From Lepiota brunneoincarnata (Eukaryota > Basidiomycota > Agaricomycetes > Agaricales > Agaricaceae): a DNA stretch of 64,000 bases. How positions within the stretch are numbered: position 1 is the first letter of the stretch; the number at the start of each line of letters is the position of its first letter. Below, in pieces: positions 26,287 through 38,800 of the stretch. The stretch spans positions 1,220,315-1,284,314 of the forward strand of contig JAEBUN010000012.1 in the NCBI GenBank assembly GCA_023014365.1, given 5' to 3'. A program made the position numbers and the translations under genes. The notes under the pieces are model-generated. The model did not search any database, was not told the DNA's origin, and was given only the letters and a program-made list of their open reading frames with translations.

Positions 26287-28701
26287 ATGTCTTCCTCTAT
26301 CTGGGCACGAGTTTCGCGCACCTGTTTCATCCGTCCGAGGATTAGTTCCGGTCCCGTCGTTGGTCGCTCCTTTGTACTGCTAGCCGCAAAGCCCAGTGCC
26401 AATGGTAAGCATCTGTCATTTTCACGCGTTCCTCTCATCATGAATACCATACAGCTATCCTCCGGTCTGTACCCTTAAACATCCGTCAGGAATCTTCCGC
26501 TGCAGCTGTGCGCCTTTCGGAAATCAAAATACCCGCGTTGGCAGTCGCCAATGGAGCGGAGGTGGACAAAGACGCGGACGGGAAGGAGGTGTTACCAACG
26601 TTCTCTCACCTAGCGCACGCCGTTAACAGGAAAATAATGGGAGCGCTCACGAATGGACCCTTTCATCTCACCACCATGACTCCGGTCCAGGCCCAAGTAT
26701 TAGCTCTGCTTCCAGAGCTCGCAGAGCCTCATCATCCCGAGAACACCCAACAAACGCCTCGAGATCTGCTTGTTCGTGCGAAAACTGGCACCGGGAAGAC
26801 GCTCGCGTTCTTGATACCTGCGGTTGAGGCTCGATTGAAGGCTATTGGCGACCACGTCGCGAAGGCTGCGCGAGACTCCGGACTGACACCCAGCAGGAGG
26901 TTCATCGAGTCTACGCAGAGAAATTTTGCGAGCAAGAACACGGGGGTCGTTATCATTAGTCCTACGCGAGAGCTGGCAACGCAGATTGCGAAGGAAGCAT
27001 CCAAGTTAACGAAGTTATTGGATGGATTTGAAGTTCAATTGTTCGTTGGTGGAGAGAGCAAGTCAAGGCAACTGAGGGCTTTCAGACAGGGCAGTCACGA
27101 TATCATCGTGGCTACGCCTGGTCGCTTGAGGGACCTTTTGTCATCCTCGAAGGAAGTGGCTGACAGTATTAGCAAAACACAGACGGTGAGTGTCTCCACA
27201 ACCGTGTGGGTGTTGACAACTACTCACGGCCAATCGATAGCTCATCCTGGATGAAGCGGACACTCTCCTAGACATGGGCTTCCAACCGGATATTCTTGGT
27301 ATCCAGGAGTATATGCCTAAGGCGCCAGAGCGTCAGACCTTCCTCTTCTCTGCCACCGTCTCTCCCGCAATCCTCAGTGTAGCCCGATCCTCCCTCGCAA
27401 AGCACCACCATTATATTAACTGTGTCTCTGAGGATACTTCTCCCGTCCACGCCCATATTCCTCAATATCACACTGTCCTTCCTTCCCCAGAGCACCAGAT
27501 TCCCCATATCCTTCGCCTTATTGCGCACGACCAGCTCACCAACCCTGGAAAGTCCAAAGTTATCGTCTTCCTCCCTACTACGAAGATGACGCAGCTCTAT
27601 ACTGAACTTCTTCGCGAGGTCCATCGGGATGCTCTCCCTGCCGACCGGAATACCAACATCTACGAGATCCACTCGAAGCGGTCAATGGAATCCCGAACGA
27701 AGGCCTCCAATCTATTCAGGAATGATAAATCTGGTGCAAGCGTCCTCGTCACATCCGACGTGTCCGCGCGCGGGATAGATTACCCTGGTGTCACCCGTGT
27801 GATCCAAGTCGGGATCCCTTCAAGTACGGAGCAATATATACATCGCGTGGGCCGTACAGGGCGCGCGGGAACACAGGGACGTGGGGATCTTATCCTACTC
27901 CCATGGGAGCGCGGCTTCGTTACCTGGCAGATGACTAAGGTACCGCTCAAACCGCTCACGGTTGACGATCATGCTGCACAGACGCTTGAACTTGCGAAGA
28001 GTCATGATTCTGATCCCAAGGCCTTTTTCGGTGGTGAGCCGCCCCTCATGAACCCCGTTGGTACCGGCTCGTATATGCGCCAACGACCCTTGTTCAAGAG
28101 CTCCATTGCGCCCGTTGTGGATGGTATTCAGCGGACCGCCACCGAGGTGATCACGAATATGAACCCCGAAGCTGTTAACGAGACATTTATGTCTCTACTG
28201 GGGTATTACCTTGGCAAAGCTGCGGAGTTGCGTGCAGACAAGACGGATATACTTGAGGGATGTAAGTTGTGGACGACGGAGGCGTGTGGTCTTGAGGAGG
28301 CGCCGTTTGTTTCCAGGGCGTTTTTAGAAAAAATGGGGCTCGATGATCGGAAAAAGTTAAATTCTGTTAGGAAGGGAGGGTTTAAAGCGCCTAGGGCGAA
28401 TGCCTGGGCGTTTAGGGGTGCTGAAAATAAGCGGGAATCGTTCAGGGGGAGGAAATGGGATGAGGAGAGGGATGAGGGGAGAAGAGATCCTATGCGGGGC
28501 TCGAGACGGGAATCATTTGGGGAGAGGAAATGGGATGAGGGGAGAGAGGAGGGGAGGAGGGATTCTATGAGAGGTCCAAGACGGGAATCATTTGGAGAGA
28601 GGAAGGGGAGGGAGTGGAATAGAGAATGGAGGGATGGTGAACGGAATTCGAGACGACCAGAGTCGAGATCGAGGGGTGGTCTTCGGGAGGTAGAGTTTTG
28701 A
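26287..28701 (+). CDS. mitochondrial-type DEAD-box RNA helicase (Mss116-like)
   Basis: An ATP-dependent RNA helicase. Three exons, 26287-26404, 26455-27185 and 27241-28701, join in frame to 769 residues. The N-terminus (MSSSIWARVSRTCFIRPRIS) is basic, hydroxylated and free of acidic residues, as in a mitochondrial presequence. Helicase motifs in order: TPVQAQ (Q motif), AKTGTGKT (motif I), SPTRELA (Ia), ATPGRL (Ib), LDEAD (II), SAT (III), VIVFLPT (IV), TSDVSARGID (V) and HRVGRTGRAG (VI). The order and the insert before motif Ia match Mss116-type helicases, which aid group I/II intron splicing and mitochondrial translation. The C-terminal 100 residues are Arg/Glu/Gly-rich with a repeated unit (RRESFGERKWDE), suited to RNA binding. 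No damage is seen. Confidence 0.92.
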
Positions 28702-29521
28702 TATGAGTGCTTGGGCTTGATCTACATTCTTGGGTCGTTCGGGGCAATGGGAGGGCTCTGAGAACCAGTAATATGCTTCGGTTCGTTATCTGAGTAGAAT
28801 AGCATACTGTACATGTATTTATTCGGGGACTCTGATATTATTTACAGTCATAGCTACCGCTCAACTTAATGCTTGTCGTCAGGGGTTTGGAAGATATTGG
28901 TAGCTGCTACCACTTGCGCGTATATCATATCTTCCCTCTCCAAATATAGTTACCGTCAATCGTATATAAGGTTTGACAGTCGGGGCTGAGCTTTCAAATA
29001 TCTACATAACATGTTCTAGGGGTTCCTTTCTGAGCTGGGTTCAACGCATTTGGGTACCGGCTCGGGCCCAAAAATGGGCTTGCTTTGGGCGATATCATCT
29101 TCATCACTATATAATTCAAAGCGCTGCACAACTTTCCTGTCGATACAGTATTATGTAGGGATGATCCAGGCACAGCGGATAACGTTCGATTGTCTTATGG
29201 CGTGCGCGCTGGAATGCCGTACATATATCTCGAATGGGTTGGTCGAAACGTGGATCGAGAGGGGCTTAATGTAGCCGCCAGCAATGGACAGCTCCGCAAA
29301 TGTTGAGTCGACAGCCGTTTACCTTACCCAATGTCAGTGGGCATCGTGTAGTACAAGCAACATCCACCCGTGAACTAGACGACGAGACCGTTCAAGTTTC
29401 CGCTGCTCTGAACGTGGCATGATGCACATGACGCGGACGCGTGCACATGTGACGTGACGAGTCGCGTCGAGTATGGTCACAGTTCGGATGTGACAAGGCT
29501 GCTTGGTTGTCATTTACCGCC
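28702..29521. other. intergenic, promoter side of the RING-finger gene
   Basis: About 820 bp without a convincing gene. It holds the presumed promoter of the downstream RING gene and the helicase 3' end. Confidence 0.4.
29437..29442. promoter_or_regulatory. ACGCGT box (MCB-like)
   Basis: A palindromic ACGCGT lies 80 bp upstream of the start codon of the RING-finger gene, within a CG-rich run. In fungi this hexamer is bound by MBF at cell-cycle genes. One copy of a 6-mer is weak evidence. Confidence 0.25.
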
Positions 29522-32500
29522 ATGTCTCCTCTCCAGCCTGCGTTCCGTTCGTATTCGGTACCAACATCGCCCGCGGTATCTCGTCATTCTAAAAATCACC
29601 CGGTCACACCCCAGCGAGCCCCTCGCCAACACCGTCATACACAGTCTTTCTACAGGTCTCCCATCACACCTTCCACGCCGTACACCCCCCTTAGCCTTCG
29701 TTCGAGCGATTCCAACAACTCGTCAATCCTTACTACTCCAGACAATCTCAGCTTGAACCTTAAGAGGCGTATTGCATTCGTCTCTGGATCCCCCGAGGTA
29801 TCGCGAGCTGCTAATGTCAGCCAAGAAAGAAGCATCGCCGATATAGCCAATAACTGGAGGTCCCGGGCAAATGAAAATGGCATTCGAGTATCCTCTACCA
29901 ATAGAAGCGTCGATAAAGAACACTATGATGACGGCGAAGGTACCATTTGCGGTTTCATGTTGCAATTAAGACTCAATATAGCGCATATAGCCACTGATTT
30001 CGGCCTCTCTGATGCTGGGGATGACTCTGATATACTCCCGTCCGATAGTGAGTATGTGTTGTATTTGAGCTTTTGCAATTAACAGAACAACTTCAGCGTT
30101 ACTCCCGGCATTCCTCTCCAAACAATCGGCGCACATATTGGAAAATTCCTCTGCTCGGCGTCATATCCAGGCTCCGAATTCTGCCCCCTGCGCTCCACCT
30201 TTATCTCCCACTCTCTATCGTAACGTCGATCGTGCCTCGGCTTCTGTGTCGCCCCTCCGTACCCGCCGGTCACGGGGTCAGCCTGTGGGTTTGTTGTCAA
30301 CTCCCCCACCTAACGGGGATCTGGTCAGGAGACTCAAGCTGAAAGGGAGCTTGACCGATCCCGCTCATACCCGCCGTCGCGAGGCCTTTGGCGTTGTATG
30401 TCGAACTGCAGTCTGACAAGGATATATGCTAATGGCAGCATAGGTTCAAGTACCACAGAATGCAAACTCCAGCTTGAACATCGGTTATCCAAACGACATG
30501 TCAATGGAGCTATTCGATATAGATGAGAATGAGTATGAACATGACACTAATTACGAAATTCCTCACGACGATGAATCTCTTTCTCTCAACCTTCAAACAC
30601 ATCAAGCCAACAACACCTTTGGATACCTGAACTATAATTATCCTTCTTTCCCGCAGTATAATCCAGACCCTTTCCAGAACACAGGAATCAATTTTAGCTA
30701 CGCAAACCCGAACCTGACCGACAGTGTGGAACATCATTTTCACTCGTTCCAACAACAGAGCGCCCTTAAGCCCGAATTGCAGGCTCAGCATCCGAAGAGT
30801 CACAGGAATACCCCCAGGAAAATACCACCCTTCTTAGCCACCTCTGCATACGTTGAACCCATTCATGTCCCCATTCCTTCTGGAGATTTGTCGCTCCCTA
30901 TCATCCAAAAGCAGGCTCCTTTCTACCCGTCAAGAAATGCGCACTCCATGGTGTTCACATCTTCGTCAAGCTTGGTCGCTTCGGATCCTTTCCCGGCTTC
31001 TGACTGCTCGGTCTGCCTCAGTCAGAACCCCTCGAGCCTGGCTATTCTGAAACCCTGTGGCCATCCCCTATGTTCGGCCTGCTTGACAAGCGCTCTCAAC
31101 ATTGTCGGAGAGAAGGACATGGAATGCGCCGTTTGTAAGCAGAGTGTCGAGGACTTCAAGCTAGTAGTCAATTCCAATGCTCGAGTTAGCTCGGACATAG
31201 CAGGTGCGAAGTCTCAACTTTCACGATATCTAGTTTTGCTCAACTCGTGATAGATATACACAAGGAGAACTTGAAGGGCAAATCCTTCTTTGACCCACTA
31301 TTCTCTTCTCCGGGAAGTTCAAACACAGTCGAGGGTCCCAGTATCTCTGGTGAAAACGACAGTTTTGGCGACCTTGACAGTAGTTTCGATTTCGGCGTTG
31401 ATTTCGCGCCAGGCGAAATTCGTGCGAGCACTCCAAAGCTTGAAAACAGTCTGAGCATCGACGGCAGCGCCAAAGTAACGGGATCTATCGATCGCGATGG
31501 ATCCAAGAATGAGGGTAACGTGGTCTTGAGGATCGATAACGTGCCATGGGTGAGTGTGTCTACTTCTGTCAACAATAATCTTGATTGACCTCCGGTGCAG
31601 GATATCACACCTACCCAGGTGATCGTTTGGTTACAACAGCCAGTTGAACGTGTCCACGTTCTGCTTGACAACAAGGGGAAGACCCTTAGTCATGCCTATG
31701 TCGAGGTTAGGGACCAACATGTTGCTGGTGCCATCTTACGCGGGGAGGCCCTTGGGCTGGATGGTAGGAAGAAAGAAAGGGGAAGTGTGTTAGGGAGAGG
31801 ACGTCGTGCTCGGGGCGTAACCGTCACTCGCAGCGGCCAGGAAGAGCTCATGGCAGATGTAAGCTTTTTGGCATTTATTCTTAATGACGGAAAGCCGCTC
31901 AACCTAGCTGTGTAGCTATTTCCGCGTTGGAGAGGTGCCTTCGATGGCTCCAGGCCTTCGCTTGCAGGTCTGCAAGGGGACCGCATCATCGGCGCGCTCG
32001 AAGGTGGTCTCCTCACAGAGAATGAAGTCACTGGCTTGCTTTATCTGATTCGAGAGCCCGACGTAAGAGCCCACGGATCATGATCTTCTACATGCCCGAC
32101 TAATAGATTAACCAGTCTCATTTCCTCAAAGTTCCGTCCTTACCATTCCATTCGCTCATTAGCATTCTTAGTAAATTCCCGTCGGACGTCGACAGCCGGG
32201 TCTTTTGGTCTGCTGGCGTTCGAGATATGCTCTTCGGTATGTGGTTTATAGCCATCAGCTCATTGCTTGCTCAACTATATTTCCTATAGACGTTACCTAT
32301 GGTGAGGAGACACATTCAATCCTGTAAAGTCAACTAATCCAGGAGCGACCCAGCGGCTGTGGAAGTCCTTCTTGTGCGCATTGAGTCCATTCAAGGCACG
32401 CCAAGTAATAAGCCAAACGACGATCATGGTTATAGTATGGAACTTGTGGTGCAACTAGTTCAAATTGCTCTCAGTTGCAAAGGTATAGAAAGTTTCACCC

Positions 32501-32789
32501 CGGACTCTGCCTCAGGTGCTAATATGATCTCCCAGCTTTTACTGGTCAACAAGTCGGCAAACTCAAATCCTTCGTCTCATCTAAAGCGATCCCCGTTTCA
32601 GGACCCGCCAATCTTTCTTCTCCGCATCCTGGGCACTCTTCCGGCATGGTAACGCCTGATAGCTCAGCGAATTTGATAGACAGCAGTAGCGAGAAAACTG
32701 GGGAACGCTTTGGAGAACTTGCTAAAGAGTTTGGGGTTGAGGCGGGGCTGGTGCAGGCACTAGCGCAGCGTCTTGCCAACCTCGGATGA
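29522..32789 (+). CDS. large RING-finger protein
   Basis: Eleven exons join in frame: 29522-29939, 29991-30047, 30097-30395, 30444-31203, 31254-31549, 31601-31858, 31916-32062, 32116-32236, 32290-32323, 32343-32515 and 32602-32789, giving 916 residues. The first third is Ser/Pro/Arg-rich and probably disordered. In exon 4 a C3HC4 RING reads CSVCLSQ, then CGHPLCSACL, then CAVC, suggesting E3 ubiquitin ligase activity. Exons 5-7 include VVLRIDNVPWDITPTQVIVW, then KGKTLSHAYVEV, which resembles an RRM, so RNA binding is possible. Intron 9 (32324-32342) would be only 19 bp, so the exon 9/10 join is uncertain, although the frame agrees. The combination of RING and RRM-like parts recalls proteins annotated only as 'RING-type domain-containing' in Agaricomycetes. 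Confidence 0.8.
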
Positions 32790-33257
32790 TTGGTCCCTCT
32801 CCGCCTTGGCTGCTTCGCGAAACTTTTCCTTCATTACTGGCCACATATTGTAGAACTGTTCATTTCCTCGCTATCGCATTCGTTGCCGCTTTCCACAGCT
32901 TTCCTCGTTTTCACAGTTGATAAAAATGTGTCGCATCCCTGTAATCATGAATCATGTGCTATACGCAGTCAGCATAAACATAAACACGCGTTCAGAATTC
33001 AACCTGAGATCGAACACCGGGTAGTACTAACTGGATGCATAAAAATAGTTTTATTTGCACGGGCGAATTAGGGATAGAAATCACATTACTAAGACCGAAG
33101 GTAGAACAGAAATTGAGGACTGTCACATAGTATGTGCTGTATAAAATTCCAATGGTGGTGTCGAATTATACCATAAAAAGTGTAGTTGCTGTGACGGCTG
33201 CAGAATTTGGCCGAATGTTCTCCGGATAATTGAACCATTGAAGCCATGGTGGCAACC
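32790..33257. other. intergenic, convergent 3' ends
   Basis: The RING gene and the minus-strand acidic protein gene end towards each other here. The minus frame at 33089-33257 could encode an alternative C-terminus of the latter. Confidence 0.4.
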
Positions 33258-35228
33258 CTACTGGTGGCCTTGAACACCTCCTTTAGTACTCCAAAGCCCA
33301 GGCAAAGCCAGCCGGAGATGTGTGGTACTTCTTGTACTGCCTCTGGCATCATGCAACCGGCCAAAACCCTCAATCTCCTCTTCTGCATCTCCGCTGGCCC
33401 TTCTGTCAGGACCACCTCTTTGCCAATGATGATCCCACTCCACTCCCTCATCCTCCCATTCTCCGTTGGAATCGTTCCGTTGTGCGGATTTGTTACCCTG
33501 GTGCAGAGAGAAAGTCCGGCCACCTTGGCCAAAGGTCGAGCTTGAAGCGCGCAATCTCGACCCAGCGGCGGAACCATCAACAATGAGATGTTTCCTAAGA
33601 CTCTTAATCGACCGTTGCCTCTTCGGCGGAACGAGCATGCGGGCAAGATCCAATTCATCATCTTCGTCATCGTCGTCGTCTTCGTCGCCGTCGTTGTTAA
33701 TACTTCCATCTTCATCTTCACCTCCACTCCATTCGCCATGGAGAAATCGGCTATCAGAGGGCGCGGAATTGATACCATCTCCGGCATCACGAGGTCGACC
33801 TCTTCTTCTCGACTTGGGTGGAAGAGCAGAACCATGCCATCCATCTCCCTCGACTCTTGTCCGGGCCAGACTAGGAACCAGATCTTTCTCCTCCGTTCGC
33901 CCGTTATCCCTCCCTCTTGCGCGCCGGGGGTGTTTTTGCCTGCGGGAAGGATCCTTCGCTTTATCGGTGCGAACTACCGAAGACGCACGGCTGCTAGGGG
34001 CGCTGCGGCACACGACCTGTGTTTTCATTACTTGGCTCTCACTGCAACGAGCCCGTCCACGCTCGATTTGTGCGAAGAGAACCGGGGGTGCGAGCATGTG
34101 TGGCCCCGTGTTGGTTCGATCTGATAGGCCGAAACGGCGAGTGGACTTAGAGCTACGGACGATGGTGGTTTGAGATAATGAGCTGCGCGACGTCCGTAGC
34201 GTTCGAGTGTTTTGATGCTCTGGGTGTAGCAGCAGATTTGATGGGCCACCTGGGTGGGCACCTGCACCGCCAAAAAGAACGGCTCTAGCGACAGAGTCGA
34301 GCCACTTTCGTGGGAGAGGGGGTTGTTGTGCATCCTCAGGGTCGCTGTCGTGTTGTTGCACCTGGATGTGTGGACGTACTGGGGTAGAATTTGGCCTTTG
34401 GGGTTGGGGGATGCTGGACGACGAGACCATGTGACGCAGATAGGTTCCAGCACGTGACGGATAGGGATAATGAAGGTCAGGACTGAGATCAACCGAGCTG
34501 TGTGTGTGAAACGAGGATTTCGAAGCCTGTTTCTGGAGATGGCGTTGGGCGGCAGATGCCCGCTGTTGCTGTGGGAGGTGCTGTGATATATATGCAGGGT
34601 GAACTTGAAGATTGGGAGTCGTCGATCGTGAAGGAGGCCGTCGTGCTCTGGGTGTTGGATCACCCAGACTCTCCATTGATGAAGTCATAAATGGGGTTTG
34701 AGGTTCGCTGGATTCCGCACTCCGAGAGCTTTCTCGCCGAAGCGGCTGTCTGCTAGCTAACGGAGACAAGGGAGAATGAGTCCGAGATAATCGCGGTGGA
34801 AACTCCGGATCGTCATCGAGGCTTTCGGACTGTCTTGATGGATTGAGCGGTTGGCTGATCGTCCCGGCGACTAAACCCGTCAAGAAACCAACGACAGCAG
34901 CACCGACGCCCTGTTTTTTGTTTGGCTGGGAGTCAACGCCGTCGCATCGTTGAGACTCTAGACGGTCGGACTCCGGTGTGAATACCCTGGTTTCCTTGTA
35001 CCCAGCCTCGCGAAGAAGATCCTCAAGGCGTTCGTAGGTCTGTGAGGTCCCTCGTCGATGAAGAGGCACCCGACCGATATCTGGATAGCGTGGTCTCGGC
35101 TGTTTTGGTGGTGTTTCGGGTTGTGGAGGTGAACTAGAAGAGTTGGAGGCGGAGTTAGAAGTAGATTGAGTTAGACTTGGAGAAGATGTGATTGGCGAAG
35201 GGGGGGATGGAAGTGTTGTAGGGTTCAT
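33258..35228 (-). CDS. hypothetical Ser/Pro/Arg-rich protein with acidic tract
   Basis: A single long frame of 656 residues starting MNPTTLPSPPSPITSS; the codon upstream that would extend it is TTG, so 35228 is preferred. It is largely low complexity: Ser/Pro-rich N-terminus, then a conserved-looking stretch (RYPDIGRVPLHRRGTSQTYE, LEDLLREAGYKETRVFTPES), a small hydrophobic patch (GAAVVGFLTGLVAGTI) that might be a membrane segment, then Arg/Ser-rich regions. At about residues 510-545 comes an acidic tract (DGDEDDDDDEDDELDL) followed by KRQRSIKSLRK, a possible nuclear signal. I do not recognise a family. The length of the open frame argues that it is real. The C-terminus may be spliced differently near 33270-33300. 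Confidence 0.65.
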   Translation of the reverse strand: MNPTTLPSPPSPITSSPSLTQSTSNSASNSSSSPPQPETPPKQPRPRYPDIGRVPLHRRGTSQTYERLEDLLREAGYKETRVFTPESDRLESQRCDGVDSQPNKKQGVGAAVVGFLTGLVAGTISQPLNPSRQSESLDDDPEFPPRLSRTHSPLSPLASRQPLRRESSRSAESSEPQTPFMTSSMESLGDPTPRARRPPSRSTTPNLQVHPAYISQHLPQQQRASAAQRHLQKQASKSSFHTHSSVDLSPDLHYPYPSRAGTYLRHMVSSSSIPQPQRPNSTPVRPHIQVQQHDSDPEDAQQPPLPRKWLDSVARAVLFGGAGAHPGGPSNLLLHPEHQNTRTLRTSRSSLSQTTIVRSSKSTRRFGLSDRTNTGPHMLAPPVLFAQIERGRARCSESQVMKTQVVCRSAPSSRASSVVRTDKAKDPSRRQKHPRRARGRDNGRTEEKDLVPSLARTRVEGDGWHGSALPPKSRRRGRPRDAGDGINSAPSDSRFLHGEWSGGEDEDGSINNDGDEDDDDDEDDELDLARMLVPPKRQRSIKSLRKHLIVDGSAAGSRLRASSSTFGQGGRTFSLHQGNKSAQRNDSNGEWEDEGVEWDHHWQRGGPDRRASGDAEEEIEGFGRLHDARGSTRSTTHLRLALPGLWSTKGGVQGHQ

Positions 35229-35852
35229 CTGGATGGTCAAATAAAAATTGGCATAAAACACCCCGAGTTTAACCCTGCATGCGCACCTTTTCCCGAGAGT
35301 AACCGTATCTGCTACTACTGGCCTCCATTGCAGGGCAAGGGACAAGGGACCTGAGATCAGGGCTCTACCTCACTGGATGGTGATGCTCTCCGGGCAAGGG
35401 TGACAATGGACACCGTCTGGAATAGCGCAGTGCGCCTACGGCGTCGGCGACGAGGACGTCGACAAAACCTGTAGAAAAGCGAGATGGGCAGAGATCAAAG
35501 AGTCCAGAGTGATTTGCAACTGTCAAGAGAAAGGCGCCTCTAAGTACAAGGTCACATGACAACAAAAGTGGTAATTAGTCAGCAAATAAACAATAGGTGC
35601 TGTACAGGTGTTACGAGAGACAGATGTTCGATGGGAACATGATATCAGATATGTGGGAGGCATAGAATTGATTCCGAGTAGTGACGATGCAGACTATTCA
35701 CTCGAGGTAGCCGGCTAGAGCAGCAGTGACGCCTTATTGGATTACACATATCACATGTCCAGTCTTTCACATGCAAACTCGCCTTCATCGACGTCCATCT
35801 CCTTCTCTCCTCCACAACGCCCTGAGGGAGTCAGCAAGCTTAGTAGCATATC
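35229..35852. other. intergenic between divergent genes
   Basis: Divergent promoter region of the acidic protein gene (-) and the ABC transporter (+). Sequence from about 35.70 kb onwards is duplicated (inverted) near 58.30 kb, so the left edge of duplicated block A falls in this interval. Confidence 0.45.
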
Positions 35853-38800
35853 ATGGCTGCCTTCTCAAGACCATTGCCTCTCACTTTCACCAACCATCCT
35901 CCCTCAAGGAGAACTGTGCTTATCGTACTCGGAACTGCATTGCTTCTACGCGCCCTTCCTGGCAGGATCTTGCGTTCGGCGCTCAGCAAATCCTCAACTC
36001 ATGGGAAGGGAAAGGGGAAAGAGCTTTCTGAAGATCAACTAACACAGGCGTTACAACAAATCTACGAGGAGGATGAACGGGGCCGGCTCTTCTTGCTCGT
36101 TCCATACGAAGGAGGTATACAGAAGGTGAGCCCACACCCAAACCTACTTTTACCCCCCACTAGAGGGAAGCCCGGTTTGGCCCGAGTAATCAACGAGGTG
36201 CCCTCTGTGCGCCATAGAAACCAGTTGACAGCCTGTGGCTCGATGCAGGGTTTGCCCATACCCAACTGTTGGCCGGCACGAAACGCCTGGCACGAAATGG
36301 CATTCCATCTACCGGCTTGGATCTTGAATTGTCGAACCTTACCTCCGCTTGACAGGACCCTCTTCCGGCTCCATCCGCACATCCGACAGACAAGTTGGCT
36401 TTCCCCCCTCTTTCTGCAAGTACTCAGACCAAGCCAAACCTTGATACCGCCTTCCTGCGGCAACTGCGGGCCATCTTGTTTCGTATTCTCTTCCCCTCTG
36501 CAACACTATGGCGCAACAAAGAACTAGGCATAGTTATAATGCACTCGGGCTTCCTAGTCCTGAGAACAGTGCTCAGCGTCATGGTGGCCCGACTTGACGG
36601 CCGAATAGTACGCGACCTGGTACGAACATACCCCGCCGCAGTACTCTGATCTCTCAAACTCTCGCACAGGTGAAAGCGGACGGCAAGGGTTTTATAACCG
36701 GCCTTGTTCTTTGGTTTTTACTCGCAATTCCGAGTACATACACCAATTCGATGGTACGTTTGCGCCGGCCCTGCAGCTGGCATAGACCCAGCAAGGACAT
36801 CTCCATTCTCGGGACCGAAATCATCCCGTATGGGCATGTTTATTGTGCACCAGAAGAACGCGCCCATATGTCCCTATTTGACTGGTTAGCTCGGTGTATA
36901 CTCCATGTTCTCATCATTTCATTCATTCCAGATTCGCCACTTGCATTCCGTGCTTCATTTACGTCTTCGAACTTGCCTCACACGCTACATCCACGATCTC
37001 TACTTTTCATCATATCCAGAGGCCCGGTACTACCAAGTCGGACTCGAAGGCAAGTTGGAGGGTGTTGACCAATATATCACTGCGGATGTGGACGCATGGG
37101 CAGGAAGTTTAAGCGGCCTTTAGTGAGTTTCTCCTGATCGAATTTCATCTCATAGGCATTACGTGCCCTTGCCTTATGGCCATCGGCTTTTCATCTGCAC
37201 CGCATCTTATGCCATCTTCTTGAAGACCGAACTCAATACTGATGATACCCGGTATTGTGTAGCGGCAACCTGCTCAAACCATCATTGGATATTATTCTCT
37301 TCACTTCCCAATTATCTAGGTCTTTGGGAGTGCGAGGTACGCTCCTCTTGTTCTTGAATTACTATGCAACGGTCCGAATCCTGCGGTGAGTTGGCTTGTT
37401 CGGCGTCAGACGATGAGGCGCGCTAAATTTGGCTCTAGGGCTGTAACACCCGCTTTTGGACGGCTCGCAGCAGTAGAGGCGCGTCTTGAAGGTGAATACA
37501 GAAGAGGCGTTGGCCGTATTGGGAGAGAAAGCGAAGAGGTGGCGTCAGTGCATTGTATTTGGTATCCCTTGTTCTTGCTTGCTACAATGGGTCTTATTCC
37601 ATAGATTCTACGATGGTGGCGGGCGCGAAAAAGCCATCCTCACCGGTGCTTATTTACGTCTTATTAAACATGTGAACTCCATCTACAAGGCACGCTGCCC
37701 CATCGCCATTCCGCCTCCGCCTGCTAACAGCTGCGCTTTTCAGATCCGCATCGCCTATGAGTGGACTGAAGACTATGTTATCAAGTATCTTTGGTCCGCT
37801 GCAGGATATGCTTTGATCGCTGTTCCGTTCTTGTTCACCCGAACAAAGCGATCACTCGGTATCCAAGCAGATCCGAGTGAACACGAGAGCAAAATCAGAG
37901 ACGATGCCGTAGCAGGCAGGACTGAAAGTATATGACTTTCTTATCTCTTTCGCCTCCCCAAACATCTGAACCTTGGAACTTAGCGTATATCTCCAATCGT
38001 CGACTACTCTTATCTTTGGCCGATGCTGGCGGACGCTTGATGTATGCCTACAAAGACCTGCTGGAGCTTGCAGGGCTGACAACGCGTCTCTACACCCTCA
38101 TCTCTACCCTTCACAACCTCCCGAGGGCGCCAGAAGGAGATTCTAGTCCAGAAGGAGCCATTGAGATAAAAAATGTTGATGTAGTGATACCAAAAAACGG
38201 TGAGTCCAACTACCCGTGCAATTTTTTTTCCTTCGTTGTGATTTCCTTTTCTGATCTATCTTGACGCTCGTATGATGAATGTGCAGGCAATGCACCAGCT
38301 CTTGTCCGGGACTTGTCTCTCACCATCAGGGAGGGCGAGCATCTAATGATTACAGGCTCCAACGGCGTTGGCAAGACCAGCATTGCGCGTGTTCTTGCAG
38401 GATTGTGGGCGCCCTCGGGGCCATTAGCGTCCCTGCGCAGTCCCCAGGATGCTCACTCACACGCACATCCATCCGTGTTTGTGGTGCCTCAGCGCGCGTA
38501 TATGACGACAGGCAGCCTCCTAGATCAAGTCATCTACCCACAAACCTATGCCGAGTTCATAAAATCCGGCCGGACCTTGGAGGAACTTGAAGATATTTTA
38601 GAAAAGGTCTTCCTGAAGTATTTGCCTGAGCGGGAGGGGGGCTGGTTTACTCGCAAAGAATGGCGAGATGTTCTGAGCGGTGGCGAGAAACAACGAGTCA
38701 GTGCGAATTATCTAATCCAAAGACTTCCACTCAATTGATGTTAGATGAGTCTGGCGCGTGTGTTTTACCATCATCCCAAGTATGCCATCCTCGACGAGTG

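Noticed and set aside
33466..34173. Plus-strand ORFs of 178-235 codons
   Set aside because: They lie antisense within the long minus-strand gene, and their Ser/Val-rich runs are the complement of its acidic tract.
35229..35345. N-terminal extension of the acidic protein gene
   Set aside because: The first codon would be TTG; an ATG at 35228 opens the frame.
36126..36355. Possible extra exon ([20 protein letters not shown]) in transporter intron 1
   Set aside because: It ends in a stop before the next exon in this frame and does not resemble ABCD proteins; the decayed copy conserves it no better than neighbouring intron.
36062..36463. Minus-strand ORF opposite the ABC transporter
   Set aside because: Antisense to exons 1-2 and intron 1 of the transporter, with no domain.
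37921..37983. Apparent stop after RTESI in the ABC transporter
   Set aside because: An intron with donor GTATAT joins RTE to TYISNRR in frame.
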